Below are positions 36,641 to 44,828 of a stretch of 64,000 nucleotides of DNA, piece by piece. Origin of the DNA: Fulvivirga ulvae (GTDB taxonomy: Bacteria > Bacteroidota > Bacteroidia > Cytophagales > Cyclobacteriaceae); contig NZ_CP089981.1 of NCBI RefSeq assembly GCF_021389975.1, positions 4,489,501-4,553,500 of the forward strand, given 5' to 3'. The translations under genes and the position numbers were made by a program. Under the pieces are notes generated by a model. That model was not told the origin of the DNA and searched no databases. It was given only the letters and a program-made list of their open reading frames with translations. The stretch's first letter is position 1; every line of letters begins with the position of its first letter.

Positions 36641-36760
36641 ATGAGCTATACTGGTTATGTCTTTTCCAGGCATAAGGTGCTGCTGGTCATTTTCTTATTG
36701 GTGATTGTAGCTTTGCTGTTCTTCCTCAATAGCCTGTTTAATTTCATTCAACAGCCTTAA
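36641..36760 (+). CDS. Putative 39-residue single-pass membrane peptide
   Basis: ATG 36641 to TAA 36760. A polar start 'MSYTGYVFSRHK' is followed by one strongly hydrophobic stretch (VLLVIFLLVIVALLFF) and a short polar tail ending QQP: a clean positive-inside single-pass profile. It lies 73 bases after the last glycosyltransferase-like gene on the same strand. No Shine-Dalgarno site is visible, so it remains a candidate. Confidence 0.4.
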   Translation: MSYTGYVFSRHKVLLVIFLLVIVALLFFLNSLFNFIQQP

Positions 36761-36858
36761 TGAAGCGATGATACTCAAATATTGATCAATGCGGGGTTAG
36801 CAGGGTTCCTTTAGCGGCTTTTGGGAGGCGGTACAGGCTTTCTGCTGCATGCATGGTC

Positions 36859-36990
36859 GCTGTCGGGGGACAGCAGGGGAGACGAAGAGATCCCTGCAGG
36901 GATGTTGCTGTCAGGGACAGCAACGGGGAAGGGCTGGTGTATACCTGCGCTTTATAAAGCAGCATCAACTCCCGGACGGGAGCTGATGCT
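36859..36990. repeat. Block of four consecutive GC-rich hairpins
   Basis: The 446-base gap 36568-37013 holds four palindromes in a row: GCTGTC/GACAGC with loop GGGG (36859-36874); ATCCCTGCAGGGAT (36890-36903); GTTGCTGTC/GACAGCAAC with loop AGG (36904-36924); and a two-part stem AGCATCA-CTCCC/GGGAG-TGATGCT (36961-36990). The first and third share the GCTGTC arm. GC content is well above the surroundings. It resembles an REP/BIME-type element or a structured RNA. Confidence 0.6.
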
Positions 36991-37013
36991 TATTGGTGAT
37001 ATATTCAGGAGCT

Positions 37014-37427
37014 TTAGGATTTAGACTTTAACCATTCAAGAGCTTCATTAGCCGAGTTGAAGGTGGTAACAATATCAGAATCCGGCATGGCATTTTTAGC
37101 AGAAAGCTGGGCAAAGATATTTTCTGAGAAGATCCATGCGAAATACTTCAGGCCGGCTTTTTCCATTTGAGGAAACCATTGGGTTACGGTCCACTCGGCT
37201 GCATCCTGCCATGGGCCGGTAACTTCTGTATTGTCGTTTAATATTTTAGAGCAGTTGTTTTTCTTTTTAAAAAGTTCAAGTATTTTATTTCCTCCTGCAA
37301 TGATTTTGTCTCTGTTTTGAAATCCTATCCATCGGCAGAATAAAATATGGGTTGCTGTATCATATGTTACTTCAAGGTTTTTCTCTTTTAGGAGTGTTTC
37401 ACCCTTCATTATGCTGGCTTGATTCAT
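37014..37427 (-). CDS. STAS/SEC14-like small protein
   Basis: 137 residues, soluble. 'LEVTYDTATHILFCRWIGFQ' then 'GGNKILELFKKKNNCSKILNDNTEVTGPW' (split) and 'FPQMEKAGLKYFAWIFSENIFAQLSAKNAMPDSD' region form the α/β pattern of the Bacteroidota STAS/SEC14-type family (recalled). Such proteins may bind nucleotides or lipids, or act in signalling; no proof here. Same strand as the lipocalin and PKS genes but separated from them by 264 AT-rich bases. Confidence 0.6.
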   Translation of the reverse strand: MNQASIMKGETLLKEKNLEVTYDTATHILFCRWIGFQNRDKIIAGGNKILELFKKKNNCSKILNDNTEVTGPWQDAAEWTVTQWFPQMEKAGLKYFAWIFSENIFAQLSAKNAMPDSDIVTTFNSANEALEWLKSKS

Positions 37428-37691
37428 AATTGTTAAGTATTTAGTTGTTTTTCTTTTAATATATCATTTACGATTTATCAATGCTGTTAAATAAGTATTC
37501 TGATTATACAGATGTACCATATTTAACCATATCTTTATTTGTTTGATTGATACTCGTTGATTTTCAATGAGTTAAATATATTTAAGTATATTAATGATCT
37601 AATGAGGTTTAACCATTGTTTCATAAAGTAAAGATTATGAGGTACTTATTTCATTTTTTATTACTTCTGTAACAGATTTTACCTTTTTAAA

Positions 37692-38144
37692 CTACACTCT
37701 TTTCCACACTACGTTAAACACAATATCATGCCCTGCCGTACGAATGGGTGGTGTTGAAAGAATCATACGGTTACCTTCAATTTTACCGTAGCGCTCTTCA
37801 ATGTTGCCAAGCCAGTTTGGGAATGTGCCGCCTTCTACAGTATGCTGCAATACTCCTGGCTCCTTTTCGATGAATTTGCCAAAATAGGCGAAGTATGAGG
37901 TAAAGGCATCTACAATTTCTTCAGGAGTACCATCATACATACCTTCGCTGTTAAACCTTTTCCGGTCACTCTTCATAATATGTACACTCATGTATCCGCT
38001 GTCGGTATACATAAGTATTCCCTGCGGGCTTTTTCCGAAATAGTCTACGGTTTCCCCGTTTTCATTTTCATAGGTCCAGGATACGAGCTTCCAGGTACCT
38101 GTCACTTGCTTAGCTAACTTAGTTGTGGCTTGTTGTGCTTCCAT
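37692..38144 (-). CDS. Lipocalin-like domain protein linked to PKS
   Basis: 150 residues, no signal peptide. 'VTGTWKLVSWTYENENGETVDYFG' at the N-terminus and 'GILMYTDSGYMSVHIMKSDR' are the opening strands of the Lipocalin_5-type family; the C-terminal 'ILSTPPIRTAGHDIVFNVVWKR' is the closing strand. Members recur in polyketide and fatty-acid-derived product loci. It begins 5 bases after the PKS stop, so it is almost certainly co-transcribed and may bind or convert the PKS product. Confidence 0.8.
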   Translation of the reverse strand: MEAQQATTKLAKQVTGTWKLVSWTYENENGETVDYFGKSPQGILMYTDSGYMSVHIMKSDRKRFNSEGMYDGTPEEIVDAFTSYFAYFGKFIEKEPGVLQHTVEGGTFPNWLGNIEERYGKIEGNRMILSTPPIRTAGHDIVFNVVWKRV

Positions 38145-38149
38145 TGGTT

Positions 38150-41100
38150 TTATTTTTTTACGTAATTCAGTACAGGGTCACTTACTTCATTATTGATGAG
38201 ACCGGTAACAAAATCTGTACATGATCTCAGGTAATGGTGGTCACCTTCACGCTCAATAAATTTGAATTTCAGTGTTGTTTCATTTGTCCAGAGGCTCATT
38301 TGCTTTTGGCTTACCGTGCTGTCGCTTTTACCGTGTATGGCAGTAATGTTTACATCCAAAGGAGGTGCAAATTCATATTCATACGTGCTAAGTAGCTTCA
38401 GGTCATTTCTTAAAAGTCTGATCAGTATCTCACGTAGCTCAGCATCAGGGATTGCCTCTTTGCTAAGGTGAGGGAAGCGCTTCATTAATGTCTTGTCGTC
38501 CGCATTATGATCCAGGTGCTGTTTGTCATAGGAAGCCAGTTGCGGAGTAGAGGACACGATGAGATTGACAGGAAGTTTTGCCAGTCTTCTTCGCAACTCG
38601 CGCATAACCTCAAATGCGATCAATCCACCCATGCTGTGCCCGAAGAAGATTGCAGGTTTGTCCATTACACCCATGAGTGCATCGGAGATCTTATGGATGG
38701 CTTGTTTCATATCAGTGAATGGTTCCATAGAAGATGACTGCCCTCTGCCGGGTAGCTCCACTGTTATAAGCTGAATTTGGCCTGCCAGTTTTTCTTCCCA
38801 GTCAGCATAGAGATTGGCATTGCCTCCGGCATCGTGAAAACATACCAGCTGCATTTTATGTTCAGTATTGGCCACACCTGCCAGGATAGTGGGTTCTGCG
38901 ATATTTTGTCCTTCTTTTTGTTTTTTGATCTTAAACAGTTTCTCAGCCAGGAAGGTAGCATACTCGCTTATGGTCGGGTGTTCCCAAATGTCTGTTACCG
39001 AAAGCTTAATGTTCAGCTCCTTTTCCAGTTTGTTTCTGAATTGTACCGCCATCAGCGAATCTATACCCAGGCTTTTGAATTTCATAGTGGTGGAGAGTTG
39101 GTCTTCCGGCGATTTGATGATACTGGCGGTAAGCTTTTTTAAGTGGCCTTCCAGTGCATCCAGCCACTCATCTGCATTAGGTACGCTTTCCAGTGTTTGC
39201 ATAAGGGTTTGGCTTTCATGTTCAGCATCATTTTTATGGAGCAGTCCGGAGAAATACTTACTGCCCCCAAGCGCAGGGAAATGTCCGGCGGTCTGCTCAG
39301 CATTGAGCTGGAATACTCCCATATTAGCCGGACACTGATCAAAGATTTTATCCAGCGCTTTTACCGCATCAGACATTGGAGTAGCTACAAAGCCTTCGGC
39401 TTCTGCAAATTTCTCCAAGTTTTTGAGGGAAGCTACCATGCCTACATCCGACATCACGCCCCAGTTGATGCTAAGGGCAGGTAAATGCTGTTTTTGACGA
39501 TACAGGGCCAGTGTGTCCAGGAAGGTGTTGGCAGCAACATAGCTCACCTGGCCGCTCAAACCTAAAAGGCTGGAAGCAGAGGAAAACAACATGAAGTGGT
39601 CTAACTCATACTTTCTGGATGCCTGGTGCAGGTTCCAGCCTCCGATTACCTTTGGTGCCAGTATATTTGAAAATTCTTCATGAGAGAGATCAATTATTTG
39701 TTCTGCATTGATCACCCCGGCGGCATGGATAATGCTCTTCAGTCCCGCTTCGGCTTCGAGCTCAGCCAAAAGGGAGTTTACCGCACCCGTATCGCAGACA
39801 TCACAATCAACTATTTTGAAAATGGCCCCTACGTTTTTCAGTGCTTCAATTTTTCCTTTTAACACTTCATCAAGATTATTGCTTCGGCTTACCAGGCAGA
39901 ACTTACGGGCACCTCTTGCAAACATCCACTCAACAAGTGTGAATGCAATACCTTTATAGCCTGTCACCAGGTGGTACGCAGTTGGTGAGAATGTGTGTTG
40001 CTCTGCTACGGCAGGTAGTGCCGGTGTGAAATCTACCAGCCTGGAACAATAAAAGGCTTCTTTTCTTAAAGCAATTTCACGCTCTTGAGCTACGGGTTCT
40101 GCTATAAGTTTTACGAGGTTTTTCAATTCGGCCAGATTACAGTTATAGCTGAGGTCAATGATCTGAGGTTCATATTGAGACAGTTCGTTGAAGGCTACTC
40201 TGCTTACACCCACTACAGGGCCGGAAGCCACATTAATATGATCAGACTTTACCCCAAATGCACCATTGGTAACTATGGTCAATCCCGGATAATGCATCAG
40301 CTTTTTTGCTTCCAGTTCTTTAAAAAGCTCAATCAGGTAGAAAGCCTTATCGGTCGTTATGGTTTTCTGCGTGTCCATGGTATGACCGTGGCTGAAATAG
40401 ATGATGCGGTCTACCTTATCCAGCTCTATCTGGTCCAGCGCCGACCTGAATGGCGCTGCTTCCCCGCTATGAGGAGCTACCCCGTGGAAGTCGTGACCTG
40501 CATCAGTTATGGCCTCCAAAAACTGCCTGGTGACATCGTCAGTCTGGGTGGCAACTACAATAAAAGACTGTGGGCTAGCATTTCTGAAATTAATCTCTAT
40601 GGGGGCCCAGTTGATATGATGGTGCCACTTTTCTTTTTGCCCGCCAGTCTCTTCTAATTTGAAGATCTTTCCACCAAGGCCCTTTACTCTAACCAGAATA
40701 TTTCCGGTGGCATCGGCAATGGTGCAGTTGGCTGTAAGTGTTACACTTTGACCCTCATTGCCAATTTCCTGACGGGTAATTTCAGTACGAACAAAAAGCT
40801 CGTTGCTGAAGCTGAAAGTTTTGTTTATTTCCACCGCCTCAATGCCCGACAGGTAGGTCATTGCACTTTTGTTGTTGTCACCAGATTGTGTCGAAAATAG
40901 AGTTTGCAGACAGGCATCCAACACGGCAGGATGTAAGCCATATTGACCAAGGCTGTATTTAAGGCTATCTTTTACGGTAACGGAAGCCAGGATTTCATTT
41001 TCACTTACGCGGATCTTTTGTATTCCTCTAAAGTAAGGCCCGTATTGAAGGCCAAGCGTTTGAAGTTGCTCATACAGGGCTTCAATATCTGTATTTCCTT

Positions 41101-44100
41101 CGAAATTATTGCTTTTGATAGCTTCGTTTTGGGTGTTGCTGTTTAGCGAATAGCTTCCTGCAGCTGTTTCAGTCCACTTGCCATCCATCATCCGGAAGAA
41201 GGCAAATCCTGATGTGCTTTCACCTTTCTGTATTCTTAGCTGAATACTTACTTTTTCATCGCTGCCTATCGTAACTGCTGACTTGAATTTGAGGTCCTGC
41301 ACCGTTATCCGGAGGCTTCCGGTAAGCTGGGATACAGCTGCATGTAGCATTTCGATGTAGCTTGCGCCCGGCAGTACTACTTTGCCGGAAACAGCATGGT
41401 CTTTCAGGTACGGAAATTCATCAAGGCTGAGCCTGGCTTCCCAGAAATGTAAACCGGCCAGCTGAGCCAGTTTTATTTCTTTGCCTATCCAGAGGTGACC
41501 TTCCCTTTTTGCTCCATGGTTTTGTCTGCGCTCGCTAAGTGTGTAAGTAGCTCGCTGGAACGGGTACGAAGGCAGGTTTACAAACGGCACTTTGGGGTTG
41601 TTATAGAAGGTATTCCAGTCAAACCTGACCCCTTGCTGATATAGCAGGTCAAAGTTGCTGTATAGCTCGTTTTCCTCAGGCTTGTTTCTTGTAAGTGTAC
41701 CTGAAACCATCCCCGTACCGTTAAAGGCTTCCATGCACTCGTTAATGGCGGTCGTCAGTACCGGGTGGGGACTTACCTCGATGTATGTGTTGAATTTGTT
41801 TTCAATCAGTTGCTCCATCACTCCGGCAAACTGAACACCATTTCTAAGGTTATCCACCCAGTAGCGGGCATTGAGTTCTTCTCCTGATACTTCTCTGTTC
41901 TTTACGGTAGAGTAAAGTATAACTTTGTTTTTCTGCGGGGTAATACCCTGGAGTGCTTCTGCCAGCTGACCTTTCAATGGCTCCATTTGTGCACTGTGCG
42001 ATGCCACATCTACTTTTACCTGGCGACAAAATTTACCCTGGCCTTCCAGCTCTTCCAGCAGTCCGGTAATCAGGCTTTGGTCTCCTGCAATTACTGTGGA
42101 CTTGGGGCTGTTGTTAACAGCGATAGATAATCCGGGGTACCTTTTGATTGCTTCTTCTGCTTCAGGTATGGTAAGCTCTGTTACAGCCATTGCTCCACCT
42201 TTACCACTGACGGTTTTCATCAGTTTACTTCTGGTACAGATCACTCTGGCAGCCTCATCCAGTGTGATGCTACCGGAGATATACGCAGCAGCCACCTCAC
42301 CCATGCTATGGCCGGTAACGGCATCTGGCTTTAGTCCAAACGACTCCCAAAGCTTTGCTAGGGCTATTTGCATGGCGAAAAGGGCAGGTTGTATCACATT
42401 GATCTCGTCCATTCGGCTGGTATCAGCATTAGCTTTCAACTGGGATATCAGTGACCAGTTGCAGTATTTGGAAAATGCGACTTCGCATTCGTCAATTACT
42501 TTTTTAAATACAGGTTCTGCCTTGTATAAATCTCGGCCCATGCCGATCCATTGTGAACCCTGACCCGGGAAAACGAATACCACTTTTTGCTTTTCGATAC
42601 TTGTTGAAGTTACTTCAGGGTTTTTTAAGTACGCTTCCAGTTTCTCTATCATTTCCTGTATGCTTTCTGCAGCAAATGTTTTTCTGAACTCAAACTCTGG
42701 TTTTCTGAGTGCAGTAGCCGTTACGGTATGGATGAACTCACTAAGGGCACCATCGAGGCTGTATTTCAGATAGTTTTTGTAGGCCTTAACATATTGAACC
42801 AATGCCTTCTCAGAACGGGCAGAAACTGGCAACACAAACTTATGGTCGTGGGTCTTTTTACCGGGGTTGTAAAAGTTTGTTTTTGGCTTGTATTCTTCTA
42901 TTACAGTATGGCCGTTGGTGCCGCCCCAACCAAATGAGTTTACTCCTGCCTTTAGCGTTTCTCCTTCAGCTGCAGGCCATTCGGTTTGTTGGGCCTGTAC
43001 TTTCAGGTTAAGCCCGTCAAAATCTATTTTAGGGTTTGGTTTGTTAAAATTTAAGTTCTTCGGAAGCTGTCTGTGGTTGATTGCCAGTATAGCTTTGATC
43101 AGTCCTGCCATTCCGGCTGCACCTTCGAGGTGGCCGATATTGGTTTTTACCGAGCCAACGTGAAGAGGCTTTGTTCTGTTTTGATTAAAAAATTGCCCCA
43201 GCGCATTGGTTTCGGTAGGGTCTCCCAGTTGGGTGCCTGTGCCATGAGTTTCTACATAGTGGATCTCATCGGGCTTAATACCGGAGTCCTTGTATGCTTC
43301 AGACAGCACATCAAGCTGGCCTTTGATGCTGGTAGCGGGCAGGTTTTGGTTAAAACCATTGTTATTAATAGCACTGCCCTTGATTACGGCATATATCTTG
43401 TCACCATCACGCTCAGCGTCAGCAAGCCTCTTTAGTAAAACAATTCCACCTCCTTCGCCCCGCACAAAACCGTCGGCTCCCTCATCAAAAGTGCTGCACT
43501 TACCCTTGGCGGATAATCCTCCGAATTTAGAGAGCAGAATGTTCTGGTCAGGATCCAATGTATGGTTCACACCACCTACTACACTTTGCTCTATGGTACC
43601 ATCCCAAAGACTTTGACAAGCCAGGTGCAATGCTACCAGTGAGGAAGAGCAACCTGTATCCACTACCAGGCTGGGCCCGGAAAAACCATAAAAGAAAGAG
43701 ATCCTGTTAGCTATGATATTGGCAGACTGCCCTACCGCAGAGTGAGAGGTAACTTCTGCATGCTTGTGCTTACGCAAATGCTCAAAATCACTCCAGATAT
43801 TACCGATATAGACTCCGATCTTCCTCCCGGCTATTTTTTCATATGAAGTGCTGCTGTTCTCTATACATTCCCAAACCAGTTCCATCATCAGTTTTTGTGA
43901 CGGATTCATCTCAGCAGCTTCAGCGGGTGAAATATTGAAAAATAAAGGATCGAAATCATCAATATGCTGTAGCATAGAGCCATGCCTTTGATGGGTTTTA
44001 TCCTTAGCTCCCTTATCCGGGTTGTAGTATTCATCAATGTTCCAGCGTTTGATTTCTTCTATGGTGTCTTCACCTTTTATGAGAAGATTCCAAAAGTCTT

Positions 44101-44164
44101 GCAGATTTTGCGCTTTTGGAAACCGGCAAGACATTCCGACGATTGCTATAGGTTCTTTTGACAT
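38150..44164 (-). CDS. Single-module type I polyketide synthase (KS-AT-DH-KR-ACP-TE)
   Basis: 2004 residues. KS ~1-425 with catalytic Cys172 (DTGCSSS), His307 and His345. AT ~528-850 with Ser620 (GHSMG) and 'VASHS' near 720-724, a motif nearer the YASH than the HAFH type, though extender prediction is unreliable here. DH ~890-1170 with His923 (HAVSGKVVLPG) and Asp1083 (HPAVLDACLQ). KR ~1180-1610: Lys1505, Ser1529-region and Tyr1542/Asn1546 are kept, but the NADPH loop reads TGYKGIAF instead of TGGxGGLG. ACP ~1665-1745 with Ser1703 (LGIDSLMAVQ). C-terminal TE ~1770-2004 with Ser1844 (GHSMGG). One complete module suggests iterative use. No phosphopantetheinyl transferase nearby. Confidence 0.92.
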   Translation of the reverse strand: MSKEPIAIVGMSCRFPKAQNLQDFWNLLIKGEDTIEEIKRWNIDEYYNPDKGAKDKTHQRHGSMLQHIDDFDPLFFNISPAEAAEMNPSQKLMMELVWECIENSSTSYEKIAGRKIGVYIGNIWSDFEHLRKHKHAEVTSHSAVGQSANIIANRISFFYGFSGPSLVVDTGCSSSLVALHLACQSLWDGTIEQSVVGGVNHTLDPDQNILLSKFGGLSAKGKCSTFDEGADGFVRGEGGGIVLLKRLADAERDGDKIYAVIKGSAINNNGFNQNLPATSIKGQLDVLSEAYKDSGIKPDEIHYVETHGTGTQLGDPTETNALGQFFNQNRTKPLHVGSVKTNIGHLEGAAGMAGLIKAILAINHRQLPKNLNFNKPNPKIDFDGLNLKVQAQQTEWPAAEGETLKAGVNSFGWGGTNGHTVIEEYKPKTNFYNPGKKTHDHKFVLPVSARSEKALVQYVKAYKNYLKYSLDGALSEFIHTVTATALRKPEFEFRKTFAAESIQEMIEKLEAYLKNPEVTSTSIEKQKVVFVFPGQGSQWIGMGRDLYKAEPVFKKVIDECEVAFSKYCNWSLISQLKANADTSRMDEINVIQPALFAMQIALAKLWESFGLKPDAVTGHSMGEVAAAYISGSITLDEAARVICTRSKLMKTVSGKGGAMAVTELTIPEAEEAIKRYPGLSIAVNNSPKSTVIAGDQSLITGLLEELEGQGKFCRQVKVDVASHSAQMEPLKGQLAEALQGITPQKNKVILYSTVKNREVSGEELNARYWVDNLRNGVQFAGVMEQLIENKFNTYIEVSPHPVLTTAINECMEAFNGTGMVSGTLTRNKPEENELYSNFDLLYQQGVRFDWNTFYNNPKVPFVNLPSYPFQRATYTLSERRQNHGAKREGHLWIGKEIKLAQLAGLHFWEARLSLDEFPYLKDHAVSGKVVLPGASYIEMLHAAVSQLTGSLRITVQDLKFKSAVTIGSDEKVSIQLRIQKGESTSGFAFFRMMDGKWTETAAGSYSLNSNTQNEAIKSNNFEGNTDIEALYEQLQTLGLQYGPYFRGIQKIRVSENEILASVTVKDSLKYSLGQYGLHPAVLDACLQTLFSTQSGDNNKSAMTYLSGIEAVEINKTFSFSNELFVRTEITRQEIGNEGQSVTLTANCTIADATGNILVRVKGLGGKIFKLEETGGQKEKWHHHINWAPIEINFRNASPQSFIVVATQTDDVTRQFLEAITDAGHDFHGVAPHSGEAAPFRSALDQIELDKVDRIIYFSHGHTMDTQKTITTDKAFYLIELFKELEAKKLMHYPGLTIVTNGAFGVKSDHINVASGPVVGVSRVAFNELSQYEPQIIDLSYNCNLAELKNLVKLIAEPVAQEREIALRKEAFYCSRLVDFTPALPAVAEQHTFSPTAYHLVTGYKGIAFTLVEWMFARGARKFCLVSRSNNLDEVLKGKIEALKNVGAIFKIVDCDVCDTGAVNSLLAELEAEAGLKSIIHAAGVINAEQIIDLSHEEFSNILAPKVIGGWNLHQASRKYELDHFMLFSSASSLLGLSGQVSYVAANTFLDTLALYRQKQHLPALSINWGVMSDVGMVASLKNLEKFAEAEGFVATPMSDAVKALDKIFDQCPANMGVFQLNAEQTAGHFPALGGSKYFSGLLHKNDAEHESQTLMQTLESVPNADEWLDALEGHLKKLTASIIKSPEDQLSTTMKFKSLGIDSLMAVQFRNKLEKELNIKLSVTDIWEHPTISEYATFLAEKLFKIKKQKEGQNIAEPTILAGVANTEHKMQLVCFHDAGGNANLYADWEEKLAGQIQLITVELPGRGQSSSMEPFTDMKQAIHKISDALMGVMDKPAIFFGHSMGGLIAFEVMRELRRRLAKLPVNLIVSSTPQLASYDKQHLDHNADDKTLMKRFPHLSKEAIPDAELREILIRLLRNDLKLLSTYEYEFAPPLDVNITAIHGKSDSTVSQKQMSLWTNETTLKFKFIEREGDHHYLRSCTDFVTGLINNEVSDPVLNYVKK

Positions 44165-44238
44165 GGTTTGTTGGTTTTAGCCAGTTAATTTTTAAGTTGA
44201 TGACAAGATGGGAAAAAGAAGGAGCGATTATTTCAGGG

Positions 44239-44268
44239 GAATTACTGATTTGCCAAAATCAGTAATTC
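44239..44268. promoter_or_regulatory. 13-bp perfect inverted repeat upstream of PKS
   Basis: GAATTACTGATTT (44239-44251), spacer GCCA, and its exact complement (44256-44268), 75 bases before the PKS start. There is no T-run, so an operator or 5'-leader hairpin is more likely than a terminator. The rest of the 664-base gap 44165-44828 shows no gene I trust. Confidence 0.5.
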
Positions 44269-44568
44269 ATTGATATAAAAGGTCATAATTTGGGCTTGTA
44301 AGTGATGCTTTGACGAAGTGTGGTTTCACTTCAGACCGTTCTTCGGGGAGGGGCGTCAGGGAGTTGTAAGGGTACTAGTGGATTTCCCTTAGATAAACGT
44401 ACCGGAAAAACCCTGTTTTGGGCTGAATTTCCTTTTTTTCTTCCGGCAGGAGATAGTTTTGGCCAGCAGCAATGCATTCATAATTAAAGGTTTGGGTACT
44501 TAACTTTATAAATAAACCAATGCAAAAATACCACTTAAGACTTTCTCTGATGATTCATATCCAAAAAC

Positions 44569-44580
44569 TGACAAAGGTCA
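44569..44580. promoter_or_regulatory. FNR/CRP-type box upstream of ccoI
   Basis: TGAC-AAAG-GTCA is a perfect palindrome of the TTGAY-N4-RTCAA class bound by Fnr-type regulators, 249 bases before the ccoI start. Oxygen-dependent control would suit a cbb3 oxidase assembly gene; binding is inference. Confidence 0.4.
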
Positions 44581-44828
44581 TTTTTATCGTTGACGGTTCT
44601 CCTTACTTTCCGTAATTAAATCAGGGTACTTTGGGGCATATTAATGATTGAAAATATGCAGGGAGTTTTGATACCGTTAAATCAGGCCGGTCAGGAATGC
44701 TCAATACAAATTGTGATAGGGATCGGGCCATTTGAGGACACTTGTTTTAACATTCTGAGCGTAATGTTCCAAAGCCTGTTGAAGAACTGGGCGGAGGCAT
44801 TCTTCTCCGGGAAACCTGGTAGCGGCTT

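Noticed and set aside
36821..37024. Frames on both strands across the hairpin block
   Set aside because: Both arise from palindromic GC-rich sequence; products show no domain and mirror each other's composition.
40085..40657. 190-codon plus-strand frame inside the PKS
   Set aside because: Lies antisense to the continuous PKS frame with recognised domains.
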